Source: Taxillus chinensis (Eukaryota > Streptophyta > Magnoliopsida > Santalales > Loranthaceae). Taken from it: a stretch of DNA of 64,000 nucleotides. This document shows, piece by piece, positions 23,801 through 35,174 of the stretch. The stretch's first letter is position 1. Every line of letters starts with the position of its first letter. Under the pieces are notes generated by a model. That model was not told the origin of the DNA. It was given only the letters and a program-made list of their open reading frames with translations, and did not search any database. Both the position numbers and the translations under genes were made by a program. The stretch lies in assembly GCA_023512835.1 (NCBI GenBank), contig CM042089.1, forward strand, positions 15,550,562 through 15,614,561, given 5' to 3'.

Positions 23801-25436
23801 ATGATTTTTTATGTAACTATTTAGTTTTCATTGTATAAACTTTAATTAATTTTTTATGAATATATTTATTACATGTTTAAATTTACAAATTAATTTTTGT
23901 TTATACGATTATTTAAGTGAATCATATAAAAATTGAATCTTTAAATAACTAAAACCTGGATTTAAAAAAAAAAGAAGGGATTTGTATTGGGCTTATTAAA
24001 ACCCACACACACATATATAAGTTTGTTCAAGTATCATTATCAAACCAAACTAATCAACTTTAATCTCAATAATATGAGATCGGCTATATAAACGGAGGTA
24101 GAAAGTTTATATTTGATATAATATAAAGATACTTCTCTTTTAAATATTTCTATCAGTTAAAATTATTTTTCCAGAAAGTTTTCTTGTCAACTACTTTATA
24201 ATATCTAATTTTTATATTTATTTGCTTAAGTAAAGCTCAATTTAAAAGTTAATTATTAGCGGCATAATTAAAATTTAAACCGCTCTTTTCAACTGGGCTC
24301 AATAAATAAGAGAGTTTTTTTTTTTTCGGGGGAGAGGGGTGGGGTTCCAAATGAATAAATAAGGTTATGGTTTGTATCAGAATTCAAATATAATTTTTTT
24401 TGTGTTTGAATGCAGAAAACACTTATTAAATTTTAGTTTAGGAAATATTTTGAAGTTTTGTATTTGGTACAACTTATACTTAAATCACAAAAACTAAAAA
24501 CATCTCTTGGGTTTTTGCACTCGTTTTCATTGGTATTTCTCTGCCAACGACTCTCCCCTCTGCCTTGCTCTACCGCTTCCTCTCCAATCCCTCCCTCTTT
24601 GATTTGTGGCGGTGTTCGCAACAGTCACCTAAACATAAAGGGGAAGCTGAATGGAAGACAATGGGGTTGACCTCTAAGCAGTCAGGACCCCGTGTTTGGA
24701 TGATTCAGTTCGACGACATTATCTCTTCCCTACACTAGAACACAATCGGGGCAGTGAATCTAGATACAGGAGTGGCTTCATGATCTTGTGTAAAATCGGT
24801 TGATTAACCCAACCAATTCACTCTATGCAGTATGATGGACAAGTAGTCAACTGACAATTCAATTCAGCGACTCCCTGTAGTGATTAGGCTTAGACGACGT
24901 ATTTAGGCATTGGTGACGGTCGACGATTAAGGCAACAACTGGTAGTGATTTTCAGTCTGGTAGATTGAGGTGGTTTGAGTCGATGCAAAAGCAACAATGG
25001 TCAACGAACGTTGGTGCTACACATTGAAGTCGTGGAGGACTCGATCGATTCAGTCGATCGACTCGTCAGTGTCGTAAATTGTCAGAATGGGAGGTTGCTC
25101 GATGGATGAGCAGCGACAGTGGATCTTCCCCACGCACAGATCGGTCAACTCTTCTTCCTCTTCACCTGTGGCACTAGCTTCACGATTTAACTGGGTCAGC
25201 ATTGAGCCGGCGAGTAGACGGATAGTCGACGATGACTCCTTTTGCTGGTGGAACTTCCAAGTGAAGCAGCAATTTGGTTGTGTTTGGACGTGTCAATCTG
25301 CATAACTTAATGGCCAGTCTCTCAATACTATTGCAGGGATTGCTCAAAGGCTTGAGGTGTCTAATGAGTGATTTTAATTGTTTGACGAGCGATTTCAATC
25401 ACTGGTTGCCTGGTTTGGATGATTCAATAAAGTCAG
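23801..25436. other. Intergenic, nothing recognised
   Basis: AT-rich to 24450, then moderately GC sequence (24600-25430) with many TCGACGA-like words. Short frames at 24433-24670 and 25087-25477 resemble no family I know. Confidence 0.5.
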
Positions 25437-26108
25437 CAGTGACGGAATTAGGGGGTTCGGCGGAGCCACAAATTTAAATTTTTTTAAAATATATATATTA
25501 TAAATTTTAATTATATATATACTTATAATTAAAATAAATTAATAATATAAATAGAATTAATTAATAATATAATTTATTATCTTAAAGTGTTTGGGATGAA
25601 TATGCTTCTAAGAGCATTAATAGTTAATAACTAAATATTTTAATAAATTAATCTGTATGAAGTAATATTAGTCATAAATTATACTCGAAATATGTATATC
25701 AACTAAAATTTTGTAAAAATTTCAAACTTTGAATTATCAACCAACCAAAGTTAGCTAAATTTGGCTAGCAAGTGTCTCAAAGTTTAAAATGCTTTGAAGT
25801 ATAAAATTGTAACAAAATTTTAGTCAAAATATAGATTTTGACTATAATTTGTGACAAATATTACTCAATTTAGATAAATTTATTAAAATATTTATCTATT
25901 CCATTACAAATGTTTTAAATACAATAGTGGTAATTAGATGATTTAATTTTAAAATATTATGTGACTTGGTTATAGGAATATTTAGTGAGCTTTGTATGAT
26001 TTCATATCATTACTTGTGACTTAGATAATGTTATAACAGTTTTAAATAATAATTTTTAAATATGAGTCATCTCGATTTCCTCTAACTGAACTTTCTAGAT
26101 GCGCCCCT
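25437..26108. mobile_element. Possible short non-autonomous hAT element
   Basis: CAGTGACGGAATTAGGGGG at the left and TCTAGATGCGCCCCTA at the right are inverted and resemble the hAT end near 31804-31822 (GGATCCGTCCCTG). The interior is AT-rich without coding. The 8-bp flanks do not match, so the boundaries or the pairing may be wrong. Confidence 0.4.
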
Positions 26109-27157
26109 AATTGTGAACTTGGTTGACAACTTGGTTGAAGATTAGAGAGAAAGGGAAGGCCCAATGGAAAAAGGAAGAGGTTTGTGGTGCCAGATTTGGT
26201 GAATACAATTGCTAAATAACAAAATATAAATTTAATTCAATAAAAATTTAAAAATTGTGAACAAAAAAAAAATCAAACCAAACATGCCTTAAATCCTCAG
26301 CTAATCTAATTCGGTTTCTCTTTACTAATTTATGGAGTGTTTAAGATAATATTATTTTAAAAAATAATAAATTTAAAATTATTTATAAATAATAAAATTT
26401 CATCTAAACTCTATATACAATTTTGAAAGGTGTCGTTGAAAGTGACGCCCATGTGTGATGGCTATTGGTCGGCTTTGTGACCTTGTCTCCACGTTTGACA
26501 CTGATACAGCACGAACTACTGATATCTGTCAGCAGTAGCTTTATTTGTATGGTACTGCAAGGCCACCAGCTCTCCTCGGAAAGTAAATTCCAACATTAAA
26601 TAATAATATTCAAATGCATTTATGAGAAGCTAAATTAGGTTTATATTTATCTATATTCAAATTTAATAGAAATCTATGTTCGACTCCGTTTCTATTTCCT
26701 TCATCTCTCTCTCGCAAATTTGTTTCAGAAACAAAGCAGAGGCACGTGGAAAAAGGCAGGCAAGACTGAGCCTTTGGCAGGTGCGGGCACTGCTCATCTC
26801 ACCTGCCGCCCAACCAACTAAAATGTAAAAAAGATGGCCGTTTCTTCTGCGGGGAGGTCTGAAATGTTGTTCGCGTACAGTAATAATTATAATAATTTTT
26901 TTAAGACAATGAGAGTGATACCTGCATTAACTATCGAGTGAAAAATGGGTAATGTTATGTATTACGGAAATGACGTAACTAATGATAATTGTAATAACGT
27001 GAAAGTATAAATTATGGAAAAAAATCATGATTATTCATGATTTTATGGCGAAATCACGGGTCATAAAAAAAATTATGAGTATACATAGTGCATGTTTGGC
27101 ATTACTATTGGAAGACTGCTTTTGCTGGAGAGCTGGAAGGGACCGGTAGGGACCATG
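26109..27157. other. Intergenic, nothing recognised
   Basis: AT-rich. The GTTTGGCATTAC near 27093 is typical of short element ends, but no partner was located. Confidence 0.4.
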
Positions 27158-27165
27158 GTTCCCCT

Positions 27166-27954
27166 TAGGGGTGGGCAACGGATATCCGCCCCCGCTACCC
27201 CGCCCGCTATCCGCTCCGCCCCCACTATGCGGGGCGTGTTACCCTGCCCAAGCAAGAGCGGTGTGCGGTTTTTAAACTTGACACCCCACCTCAGGCGAGG
27301 ATGGGGAGCGGTAATAGGTAGCGGGGTACCCCGCTCCGCTCCCACCCCGCTTAATTTTAATAATATTTATTTTATAATATTTTAAATATTATTATTTAAC
27401 TATTATTTGTGATTTTTGATATTTTTGAATGATATTTATTATTGTAAAATTAAGTTATTTTTAATAATTTTTTGGTTAAAAATGATGTAGAAATTTGATT
27501 TAAGCTAAAATTATTGATATGGATAGATCTAATAAAAAGCGATAATAAGATATGGGCAAATCGAACCTCATTCGTAGGCACATTAAATAACGTTATATCC
27601 TATCACGCCTATATATAGAACGAGATACAATCTTAAAATTTAATCTACTGCCTAAGTGAGGACAGGATGGGGTAATAGGTTGATTCTGCCTCCGATAGGA
27701 TCCGAATTACTCCTATCAACTGCTTCGTGGAGCCTTTAAAAGGCAATATTGTCTTAAGAGATAAATCAATAAAAGTCGATAGCGGGGTGCGGGCGGATGA
27801 AACCTCCCCCCGCTTACCCCGTCATAGGACGGGGTACTCCGCCCCGCCTACACATGGGGCGAGGTACAGTTTTAAAAAATTTTTACCCACCTAGGCGGGG
27901 GCGGGGTATGGTAATTGGTAAACCCCGCCCCCGCTATGGCGGGTAGCACCCCTA
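27166..27954. mobile_element. GC-rich non-autonomous hAT-like element
   Basis: The ends are inverted: TAGGGGTGGGCAACGG at the left and GGGTAGCACCCCTA at the right. Flanking 8-mers gttcccct (27158-27165) and attccccc (27955-27962) agree at 6 of 8 positions, as expected for an old hAT TSD. Both termini are packed with CCGCCCCCGCTACCCCGCCC-type words that are inverted relative to each other; the middle is AT-rich. Frames here are reflections of this composition, not genes. Confidence 0.65.
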
Positions 27955-27993
27955 ATTCCCCCAGTTTTGAAGATTTTTTTAGGTATAAGTATA

Positions 27994-28021
27994 CCCATCA
28001 AAACGACGTCGTTTTGATGGG
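27994..28021. repeat. Perfect 28-bp palindrome
   Basis: CCCATCAAAACGAC is followed directly by its reverse complement, with an ACGT core. It lies 40 bp right of the GC-rich element. AAACGACGTCGTTT words are frequent in plant mobile DNA and may be protein-binding or terminal motifs. Confidence 0.85.
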
Positions 28022-28534
28022 TCTTTTATTTCTCACGGGCAATTAACGCACAGCCACCTAGGTATTGATGGGCATGTCAATTTCTGTCTTTTTCTGTGCA
28101 GCACAACATCTTTTTTTGTTTTTGACGCTTTGATTAACGCACAGACCGACAGACCAAGAGGTAAGATGACGAATTGACGATGTAAATGTTTTATTTCCTT
28201 TATCTATACTTAACGCATGGAGTTCGAGTCATAGTCACAGATCACTCATCACATGTCCACAAACATATTGCAAATTTGCAACTATTATATTATTGCAATT
28301 ATCCTCATCTGACAGGCGAGGCGACGGCGGACACAGGTGCAGCTGTGCACTAAGCCACTAACGCAATTAATCAATTATCCTCATCATATTATTGCAATTA
28401 TCCTATTATTGTGATCTCCGGCAGGCTGCGGGTACTGCAATTTCCGGCAGGGACTGCCGCACTAAGCCACTAATGCACTGCGATTTCGCAATCTACTCTC
28501 AGTCTCTGTCTTTTAGTCCTACCTTTCAGATCCG

Positions 28535-29130
28535 GTAAGTGATTACTAATTAGTGATATAAATATTCTTCTTGAAAAATTATAGACTTTTTATTTATGTT
28601 TGAATGCTTGATATTTAAATTGTTAATTGTTAATTGTCAAGTAATATAGAATACGTAGAATGTGTTAGTCAATTTAATTTCATTGATTATTGGGTTATTT
28701 GCTAATTGCTATCATTTTAACATATAAAATTTAAATGACATTGTTAATTTATTATATCATTGATCTTGAATTACCTTACCGGGTCGGACTTATTTGCATT
28801 AGGTGCCAGATTTTGTGTGCATTCCATTTATGTATTTAAAGTTATAGCAATTGTAACATTAACTTTGAAAAACAAAAAAAAATATGACAAGTATTAACTA
28901 TTAGCTGGACCAATAGCATATTGTGGTATTAATATTATTACTGTTATTAATATCTTTTTAATTACTATACAGTAATAAATTATTTTTTAGGTAGATTTTA
29001 TATTTTGGTAAATAATAAAGTAATAAACATAAAACATGTTTGCCATATTTTTATTTTTATGTTTTTGTTAAAACATTGATGTTATGATGTAAAAGTTGTT
29101 TTTTATTTTATTTTTAAATTTTGTTTGTAG
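28535..29130 (+). other. Probable 5'-UTR intron of the hAT transposase gene
   Basis: The donor CCG/GTAAGTG (GT at 28535) and acceptor TTTTGTTTGTAG (AG at 29130) bracket AT-rich sequence, with the coding start immediately after. This is inferred from splice-site fit alone. Confidence 0.5.
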
Positions 29131-31645
29131 ATGATGAACAAGCCAAATACAATACTTGCTTTTTTCAAGAATAAAAATGAACGATGTTCAAATGTGCAAA
29201 GCTTGAATGCACAAAATTCAAATATTCAAACTTCAAATGTATGAGCTTCAAATGTTCAAATTGCAAATGTTAATGTTGGTGATAAATCATCGTCAGCTTC
29301 TGATATCCCAATTTCAGAAAATTCTTCTAAAAAACTTCGAAGAATTGATGATAGTGAATTTAATATTAGCTCATTAGAGTATGATCCTGGATTGTGTCGT
29401 CAAATATGGGAATATGATGTTAATCATCGAGATGAAATTCGAAGAGCTTATATTAAAGCTGGCCATACCGACCTCCAATCTTGAACTACCCAAAATCTGG
29501 AAAAGAAAATCATCTTCGTAGCTTTCAACTTTCATGGTATAATTTATTTCCTTCATGGCTTGAATATTCACGTGAGAAAGATGCAGCATTTTGTTTACCA
29601 TGTTTTCTTTTTAATAAGTCATCTGGGCATGCTACACAGCGTGTATTCACTATAGATGGATTTAGGAATTGGAAAAAGGTTAGAAATGGAAAAGATTGTG
29701 CTTTTCTCAGTCATATAGGGAAAGATCCTAATTCATTTCACAAAATTTCTTAGAAATCATATGAAGATTTGAAGAACCAATCACAACATATTCAGAATGT
29801 ATTTGAAAAGCTCACTTCTGAACAGATTGCAAACAATCGATTGCAGTTAAAAGCCTCAGTCGATGTTGTTCGAGTGCTTGCATTTCAAGCTGTTGCTTTT
29901 AGAGGTAGGGATGAAAGTGTGGATTCAATAAAACGTGAAAATTTTCTAGAGATATTGAGTTTGCCAATTAAATATAATGAAAAGCTTGCTGAAGTGATTG
30001 ATCGAGGTCCAAAGAATGCTATATACACATCACCAATGGTACAAAAACAAATTTTACATGTTTTTTCTTCTAAAGTGAAGAAAATAATTTGTGATGAAAT
30101 TGGAGATGCAAAGTTTTGCCTAATAGTTGATGAAGCTCGCGATGAGTCAATGAAGGAACAGATGGCTATAGTTTTAAGATTTATTGACAAGAATGGTTTT
30201 GTGCGAGAACGCTTTTTTGGCATTGTTCATGTTTTTGATACTGCAGCATTAACCTTAAAAAAAGAAATATATTCTGTATTATCTAAACATCAACTAGACA
30301 TTCAAAATATTCGAGGCCAAGGATACGATGGTGCAAGTAATATGCAAAGGGGGGTGGAATGGTTTGCAAGCTTTGGTTTTAAAAGATTGTCCATATGGTT
30401 ACTACATTCATTGCTTCGCACATCGCTTGCAGTTGGCATTAGTGGCAGCATCAAAAGAAAACATTATTGTTCATCATTTTTTTTACCAATTTGAATGTTA
30501 TTGTCAATTTTGTTTGTGCTTCATGCACTCGGTATGAAGATTTGTGAGTTGCAATAGATGCTCAAAATGCTTACATGATATCAATTGATGAGATAGAAAG
30601 TGGAAGGGGACTTAATCAAATTAGTACACTACAACAAGCTGGAGATACACGTTGGAGTTCTCGCTTGAGATCAGTTTCTAGCTTGATCAAAATTTATAGT
30701 GCAACTTGTGAAGTTATTCTTAAAATCATTGATGTGGGGACTACTTCTTCCCAACGAGCAGAAGCTAATTCAATTCATCAGGTAATGACTTCATTTGAAT
30801 TTGTATTCATCTTACATCTGATGAAAGATATTATGCAGATCACTGATCATCTATGTCAAGCATTGCAATCCAAATCTTAAGACATTTTAAGTGTCATGCA
30901 TCTTGTTTCATCCACTAAAAAGAATATTCAAGGATATAGGGATGATAAATAGGAAGTTTTACTTGACAAAGTGAAGTTGTTTTGTAATAAACGCAACATA
31001 GATGTACCATATATGAATGATCGTTATGTTGAGAGAAGAGGTCGAGCTCGTCATCAACAAGCTGACTTTACAATTGAGCACCATTATCATGTAGATATTT
31101 TTTGTGCTGTAATAGATTGTCAATTGCAAGAATTAAATCATCGATTTAGTGAGCAAGCAGTGGAGTTGCTTATTCTTGGGTCAGCTCTTGATCCTCGAGT
31201 TGCACGTGAGTCTTTCCGAATTGATGACATTTGCTAGCTGGTAAATAAGTTTTATCCAGAAGACTTTACCAATCTCGAAAAAGAACAATTGGAAACAGAA
31301 CTTCAGCATTATAAACACAATGTGGTTCAAGATTCAAGTTTTCAAGGATTGCTCAATATTTCTGAATTATGCCAATGGTTAGTCAAAATCGGAAAATCAA
31401 TTATTTACCAACTTGTTTTTAGAATTATTATGCTTTTGCTTACTCTCCCTGTTTCTACTGCAACTACTGAATGGCCATTTTCAGCTATGAATATTATCAA
31501 GACTAGACTTCGTAACAAAATTGAAGATGACTTTCTGGCAGATTCTCTGATGATGTATATCGAAAAATAAATTGCTGCAACACTCGGTACAGATTCAATT
31601 ATAGATGAGTTTCGAGATATGCAAGTGCGACGTGTTGCATTTTAA
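29131..31645 (+). pseudogene. hAT transposase (TTF zinc finger, hAT dimerisation domain), decayed
   Basis: Starts MMNKPNTILAFFKNKN after a good acceptor. It then has a TTF-type zinc-finger region (FQLSWYNLFPSWLEYSREKDAAFCLPCFLFN) near 29520-29620 and a DUF4371-like RNase-H-fold core (CDEIGDAKFCLIVDEARDES near 30090-30150, GQGYDGASNMQ near 30310-30345). The C-terminal dimerisation motif is LPVSTATTEWPFSAMNIIKT (about 31445-31505), ending with RRVAF at 31645. The order and length of about 800 codons fit plant ZMYM1-like hAT transposases, which cut and paste elements with 8-bp duplications. In-frame stops (29241, 29752, 30878, 30950, 31235) and frameshifts (near 29460 and 30345) disable it. Confidence 0.85.
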
Positions 31646-31799
31646 TAGAATTTTGAGCTGAAATTTAAAATGTATTGTGGAAGAACTATCTATGTATCTT
31701 TTTATTTTAATGTTTATCTTTATGTTTAAATTGAATTGAAGGTTGGTTTTTTTATATATTATTTTATATATTTTAAATTTGTAACTCGGCCCCCCCAAT

Positions 31800-31822
31800 C
31801 AAAGTTTCTGGATCCGTCCCTG
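31800..31822 (+). repeat. Candidate right terminal inverted repeat of the hAT element
   Basis: TTTCTGGATCCGTCCCTG reads on the minus strand as CAGGGACGGATCCAGAAA, a common plant hAT terminus. It lies about 160 bp after the transposase stop. The left end was not found with confidence. The CAGTGACGGA at 25437 is a candidate, but its 8-bp flank does not match. Confidence 0.55.
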
Positions 31823-32660
31823 GCTTCTGCTTATAAAATATGCAAAAGCAGCAAAAACTGTTTGATAAACTTTTTAAAAAGTACTTATAAAATAAGTTTC
31901 TACGTTTTTTTGCCCAAAAGCTGAAACAATTTAAAGGTTGCTTCTATAAGATGCTTCTTTTAAGAAGTAGTTTAAATATTTTTAAATACCAAATTTAACC
32001 CTTTAGCCACAACAGCCTAAAATGAAATTTTAAAAATTTTAAAAACTAAAAATAAACATCTTTTTTCTTGCATCGCCGTTTTAGAATGGAGGGAACACAG
32101 GGATGGGGGCCAGCAGGGGGTGGGGATGGAGGGGGGTTGGGGCGGCGGGGGGTGGGGATGGGAGCAAGGGGGACGGAGGTGGGGGTCGGCATGGGATGAG
32201 GTCCGGGAGCAGGGGGATTGGAGGTGGGGGTTAGCGTGGGATGAAGGCTGGAAGCAAAAGATGGGGGTGGGAGTAGGGGGGACGGAGGTGGGGGTTGGTG
32301 TGGGATGAGGGCTGCCAGAGTGGGGTGGGGCTGGGAGCAAAGGGGGATGGAGGTGGGGGTTGGCGTGAGATAAGCATTGTCGGCGGGGGGTAGGGGCTAG
32401 GAGCATAGGGCCGGTGGGAGTGGGAATGAGGGGAGGGTTTTTTTAAATATAATAAAATAAAAAGAATATTTATGTCTTTTACATCTTTACACTTTCATTT
32501 TTAATTTACCAAACACTTATCAACTGCTTTTAAAAATTAAAGTACTTTTAAAATTATATTTTAGCAAACACTCACCTGCTTATTTTCACAGCAGCTTATT
32601 TGTTAGCACAGCTAAAAGAAGCTTCTCCTAAAATCACAACATTACCAAACTAAGCCATAG
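31823..32660. mobile_element. Possible MITE-like element containing a G-rich minisatellite
   Basis: The left part (CTTCTGCTTATAAAATATGCAAAAGCAGC) and right part (CAGCAGCTTATTTG to AGAAGCTTCTCC, then ACCAAACTAAGCCA) are loosely inverted. Such AAGCAGCTT and TTTGGTAA ends are frequent in short plant elements. Boundaries are uncertain. Confidence 0.35.
32098..32430. repeat. G-rich minisatellite
   Basis: About four variable units of 45-65 bp around GGGAGCAAGGGGGACGGAGG followed by TGGGGGTTGGCGTGGGATGA. Many GGGG runs on one strand could form quadruplexes. Confidence 0.8.
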
Positions 32661-32699
32661 AAATAGGAATTCGAACCCAACGCCCCTCTTCCCACCAAT

Positions 32700-33345
32700 A
32701 TACCTCTCCAACTACTAAGTTAAATTATTTTTGTTTCATATGTTTATATAATTAATCTATGTATATATAATATAACATATAAATAATAATAATAAATATT
32801 GTATAATTTATTTTAAAAATAATAATAAATGTAAATATATATTATAACAACAAGTAAATTTATTATTATTATTATTTTGATATAAAATACAAATGAATTA
32901 TATTCAAATTTAGTTTTGAATTTATTAATAAGTTGATTTAAGATTAGCTTATTTAATCAAATATTATTTGATTGAAAATATATTAATATTTAAACTAATA
33001 ATATTATTTACATAATCTATTACTTTTAATTTAAATATAAATACATTATATCAAGTGTAAAAGGACTTAAATTTCACTCTCATCACCTATGAAATAATTT
33101 GTGGATACTTATATTAATTTAATTCAAATTTAGTTTTAGATTTATCAATAAGTTGATTTAAAATTAAATGAACCAATCAAATATTATTTTATCAAATAAT
33201 TACATTAATATTTGAACTAATAATATCATTTATATGATTTACTACTTTTAACTCAAATATGAAATATATATTATCAAAAGTTAAAACTTACTCCCTCATG
33301 TATTGTATATTATCAATATATGAATAGTTATCCTTTCTCTCTTAT
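32700..33345. repeat. AT-rich sequence with a tandem duplication of about 221 bp
   Basis: The unit at about 32902-33122 (ATTCAAATTTAGTTTTGAAT, ATAAGTTGATTTAA, CAAATATTATTT) is repeated with about 85% identity by eye at 33123-33340. (TAA)n tracts precede it. No gene. Confidence 0.7.
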
Positions 33346-33391
33346 AGGTAAATTAACCTACTTCTTATGACTGCAGATCAAGTAGACTACT

Positions 33392-34195
33392 GAAAGTATC
33401 TTTATATCTCAGCACAAATATTCTAATGAATTACTGAAGAAGTATGGTATGGACAATAGCAAGCCTATTGGAACATCAATGGCTATAGGCTGCAAATTAC
33501 ACAAAGATCAGGAGGCACGAGTGTAAATCAGAAAGAGTATCAAGGCATGATTGGAAGCCACCTGCACATTACAACCTCCATGCAAGTTATGTGTCAGGCA
33601 AGTAAATTTCAAGTAGACCCCAAAGAGTCTTACTTAATGATAGTCAAACGAATCCTTAGATATTTACATGGTACATTAGAAATGGGGTTTTGGTATTCCT
33701 CTAAGGATTCAATTGAATTACAGGTATACACTGATGTAGACTGGACTAGAAATATTGATGATAGACGATCAACCAGTGGCTGCAGTTTTTATTTAGGCTT
33801 CAAATATGTTGCATGGTTAAATCGTAAGTAGAACAGCATGGTCTGCAGCACAACCGAAGCTAAATATGTAGCTGCACATGCTACAAGTACTCAGGTGGTA
33901 TGGATACATATGCAATTGTCAAACTTGGGAGTTACCGTGGCGTAACCTGTTAATATTTGGTGTGATAACCAGAGTGTTGTGAAGATAAGTAAAAATTCAG
34001 TCCAACACTCGAAAACTAAGCATATTGACTATCGATACCATTATATCAAAGAACAAGTGAAAGAGGGACATGTGCAACTGGTGTATATTCCCACCCAAGA
34101 ACAGACTGCAGATATCCTCACTAAGCCTCTGTCCACCGAGCTATTTGATCGGCATAGACGCAGATTGTCTGTGCAGTTTCCTCATTATGCTTAGG
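33392..34195 (+). pseudogene. Copia pol 3' end: RT tail and RNase H, broken
   Basis: ISQHKYSNELLKKYGMDNSK (near 33410) is the end of copia RT. It continues with LRYLHGTLEMGFWYSS, DVDWTRNIDDRRSTSGCSFY (the RNase H active-site block, usually ADWAGD-R-STSG) and HIDYRYHYIKEQVKEGHV to ILTKPLSTELF, the usual C-terminus. Stops at about 33525, 33830 and 33942 break it. Upstream RT is missing. The polypurine tract and an LTR start follow in proper order, so this is the 3' remnant of a copia element different from the one at 21-24 kb. Confidence 0.85.
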
Positions 34196-34350
34196 CCATT
34201 AGTCAGTCCCCCCCCCCCTCTTTCTTTGCAATTGGTTTGTAAAGGGGGACAGAATGCTATTGTACAAGGGGAGTATCGGGGGAGAGAATGCGTTTTATTG
34301 GATCCCTCCTTGCAAACACATGGTTGTTTATATATGTTGCCAACAATTCC

Positions 34351-34502
34351 AAAGGGGGAGATTGTTGTTTCCATAATCTTTTTGGGTTATCATTATTGTC
34401 AATAGTTTGTGTTTAGCAAGTGGATAGTAACATCCTGTACTCGATTGGATAACTTTATGGAGTGATATGTTAGAGTGAGCTCGTAGAGTGAGTCTAACTA
34501 TG
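34351..34502 (+). repeat. Copia polypurine tract and truncated 3' LTR
   Basis: AAAGGGGGAG (34351-34360) precedes LTR start TGTTGTTTCC at 34363. The LTR stops after about 140 bp where the Tat-type sequence begins (TGTCATCA at 34503). The 34196-34350 interval is the copia 3' untranslated part. Confidence 0.7.
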
Positions 34503-34547
34503 TGTCATCAACGGTTTTCGTCCGGGAGGGAGACCGCTGATGACAGC

Positions 34548-34565
34548 TGGCGACTCCGCTAGGGA
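34548..34565 (+). promoter_or_regulatory. Primer-binding site of the Tat/Ogre-like element
   Basis: TGGCGACTCCGCTAGGGA, 2 bp after TGATGACA. Same class as 4370-4387. Confidence 0.75.
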
Positions 34566-35174
34566 CAGTTAGAGAGTTAGGCCTAGAACTGAGATTAGGA
34601 GGTTTATTCTTTGTTTTAAATTGCTTTTATTATTTCATTCTTTGTTCTTTATTTAATCGATTCATTTACTGCGTTTAATTGTTGTCACATGATAGTTTTG
34701 ATTTACGCGTTTTGATGCCATGACAGTCGTGCTTTATCGCTTTCCCTAAATTGTTGTATTCATGCATAAACCCTATACACAGGTTTTATCATAGTTTAGG
34801 TTAGTGAGGTTTATTAGGGTGCCCCGAGCGTTGATCATTATCCGCAAAGGGACCCCCGGACTCCTCACTTAGGCTTGAGGTCCTTTTAAGGCCCCCCTCC
34901 GGTAAATCCCATAGTGTACGGAGCCCTCTAGAGAGGAAGCTTGGGGACCAACGAATAAGATAGGGTGAGAAATCATGGCTCATTAGGGGTACACTGACCC
35001 ACATGTTGTATGACTAAGCATGCCATGCTAATCTTGGTTTTGCAGGGTAGTTGCATTAAGACATCCCTTGTTTGTTTAAAATATCGATATTTGTTTATTT
35101 GTCTATTCTGTTTATATTTCTTTTTGCTCTCCTAACACTTCCATATTGCATATCACGTCATTCACATAGGGTGC

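Noticed and set aside
24433..25477. Possible host gene from frames at 24433, 24458, 25087 and 25274
   Set aside because: Short, overlapping on both strands, no recognisable motif and no convincing splice structure.
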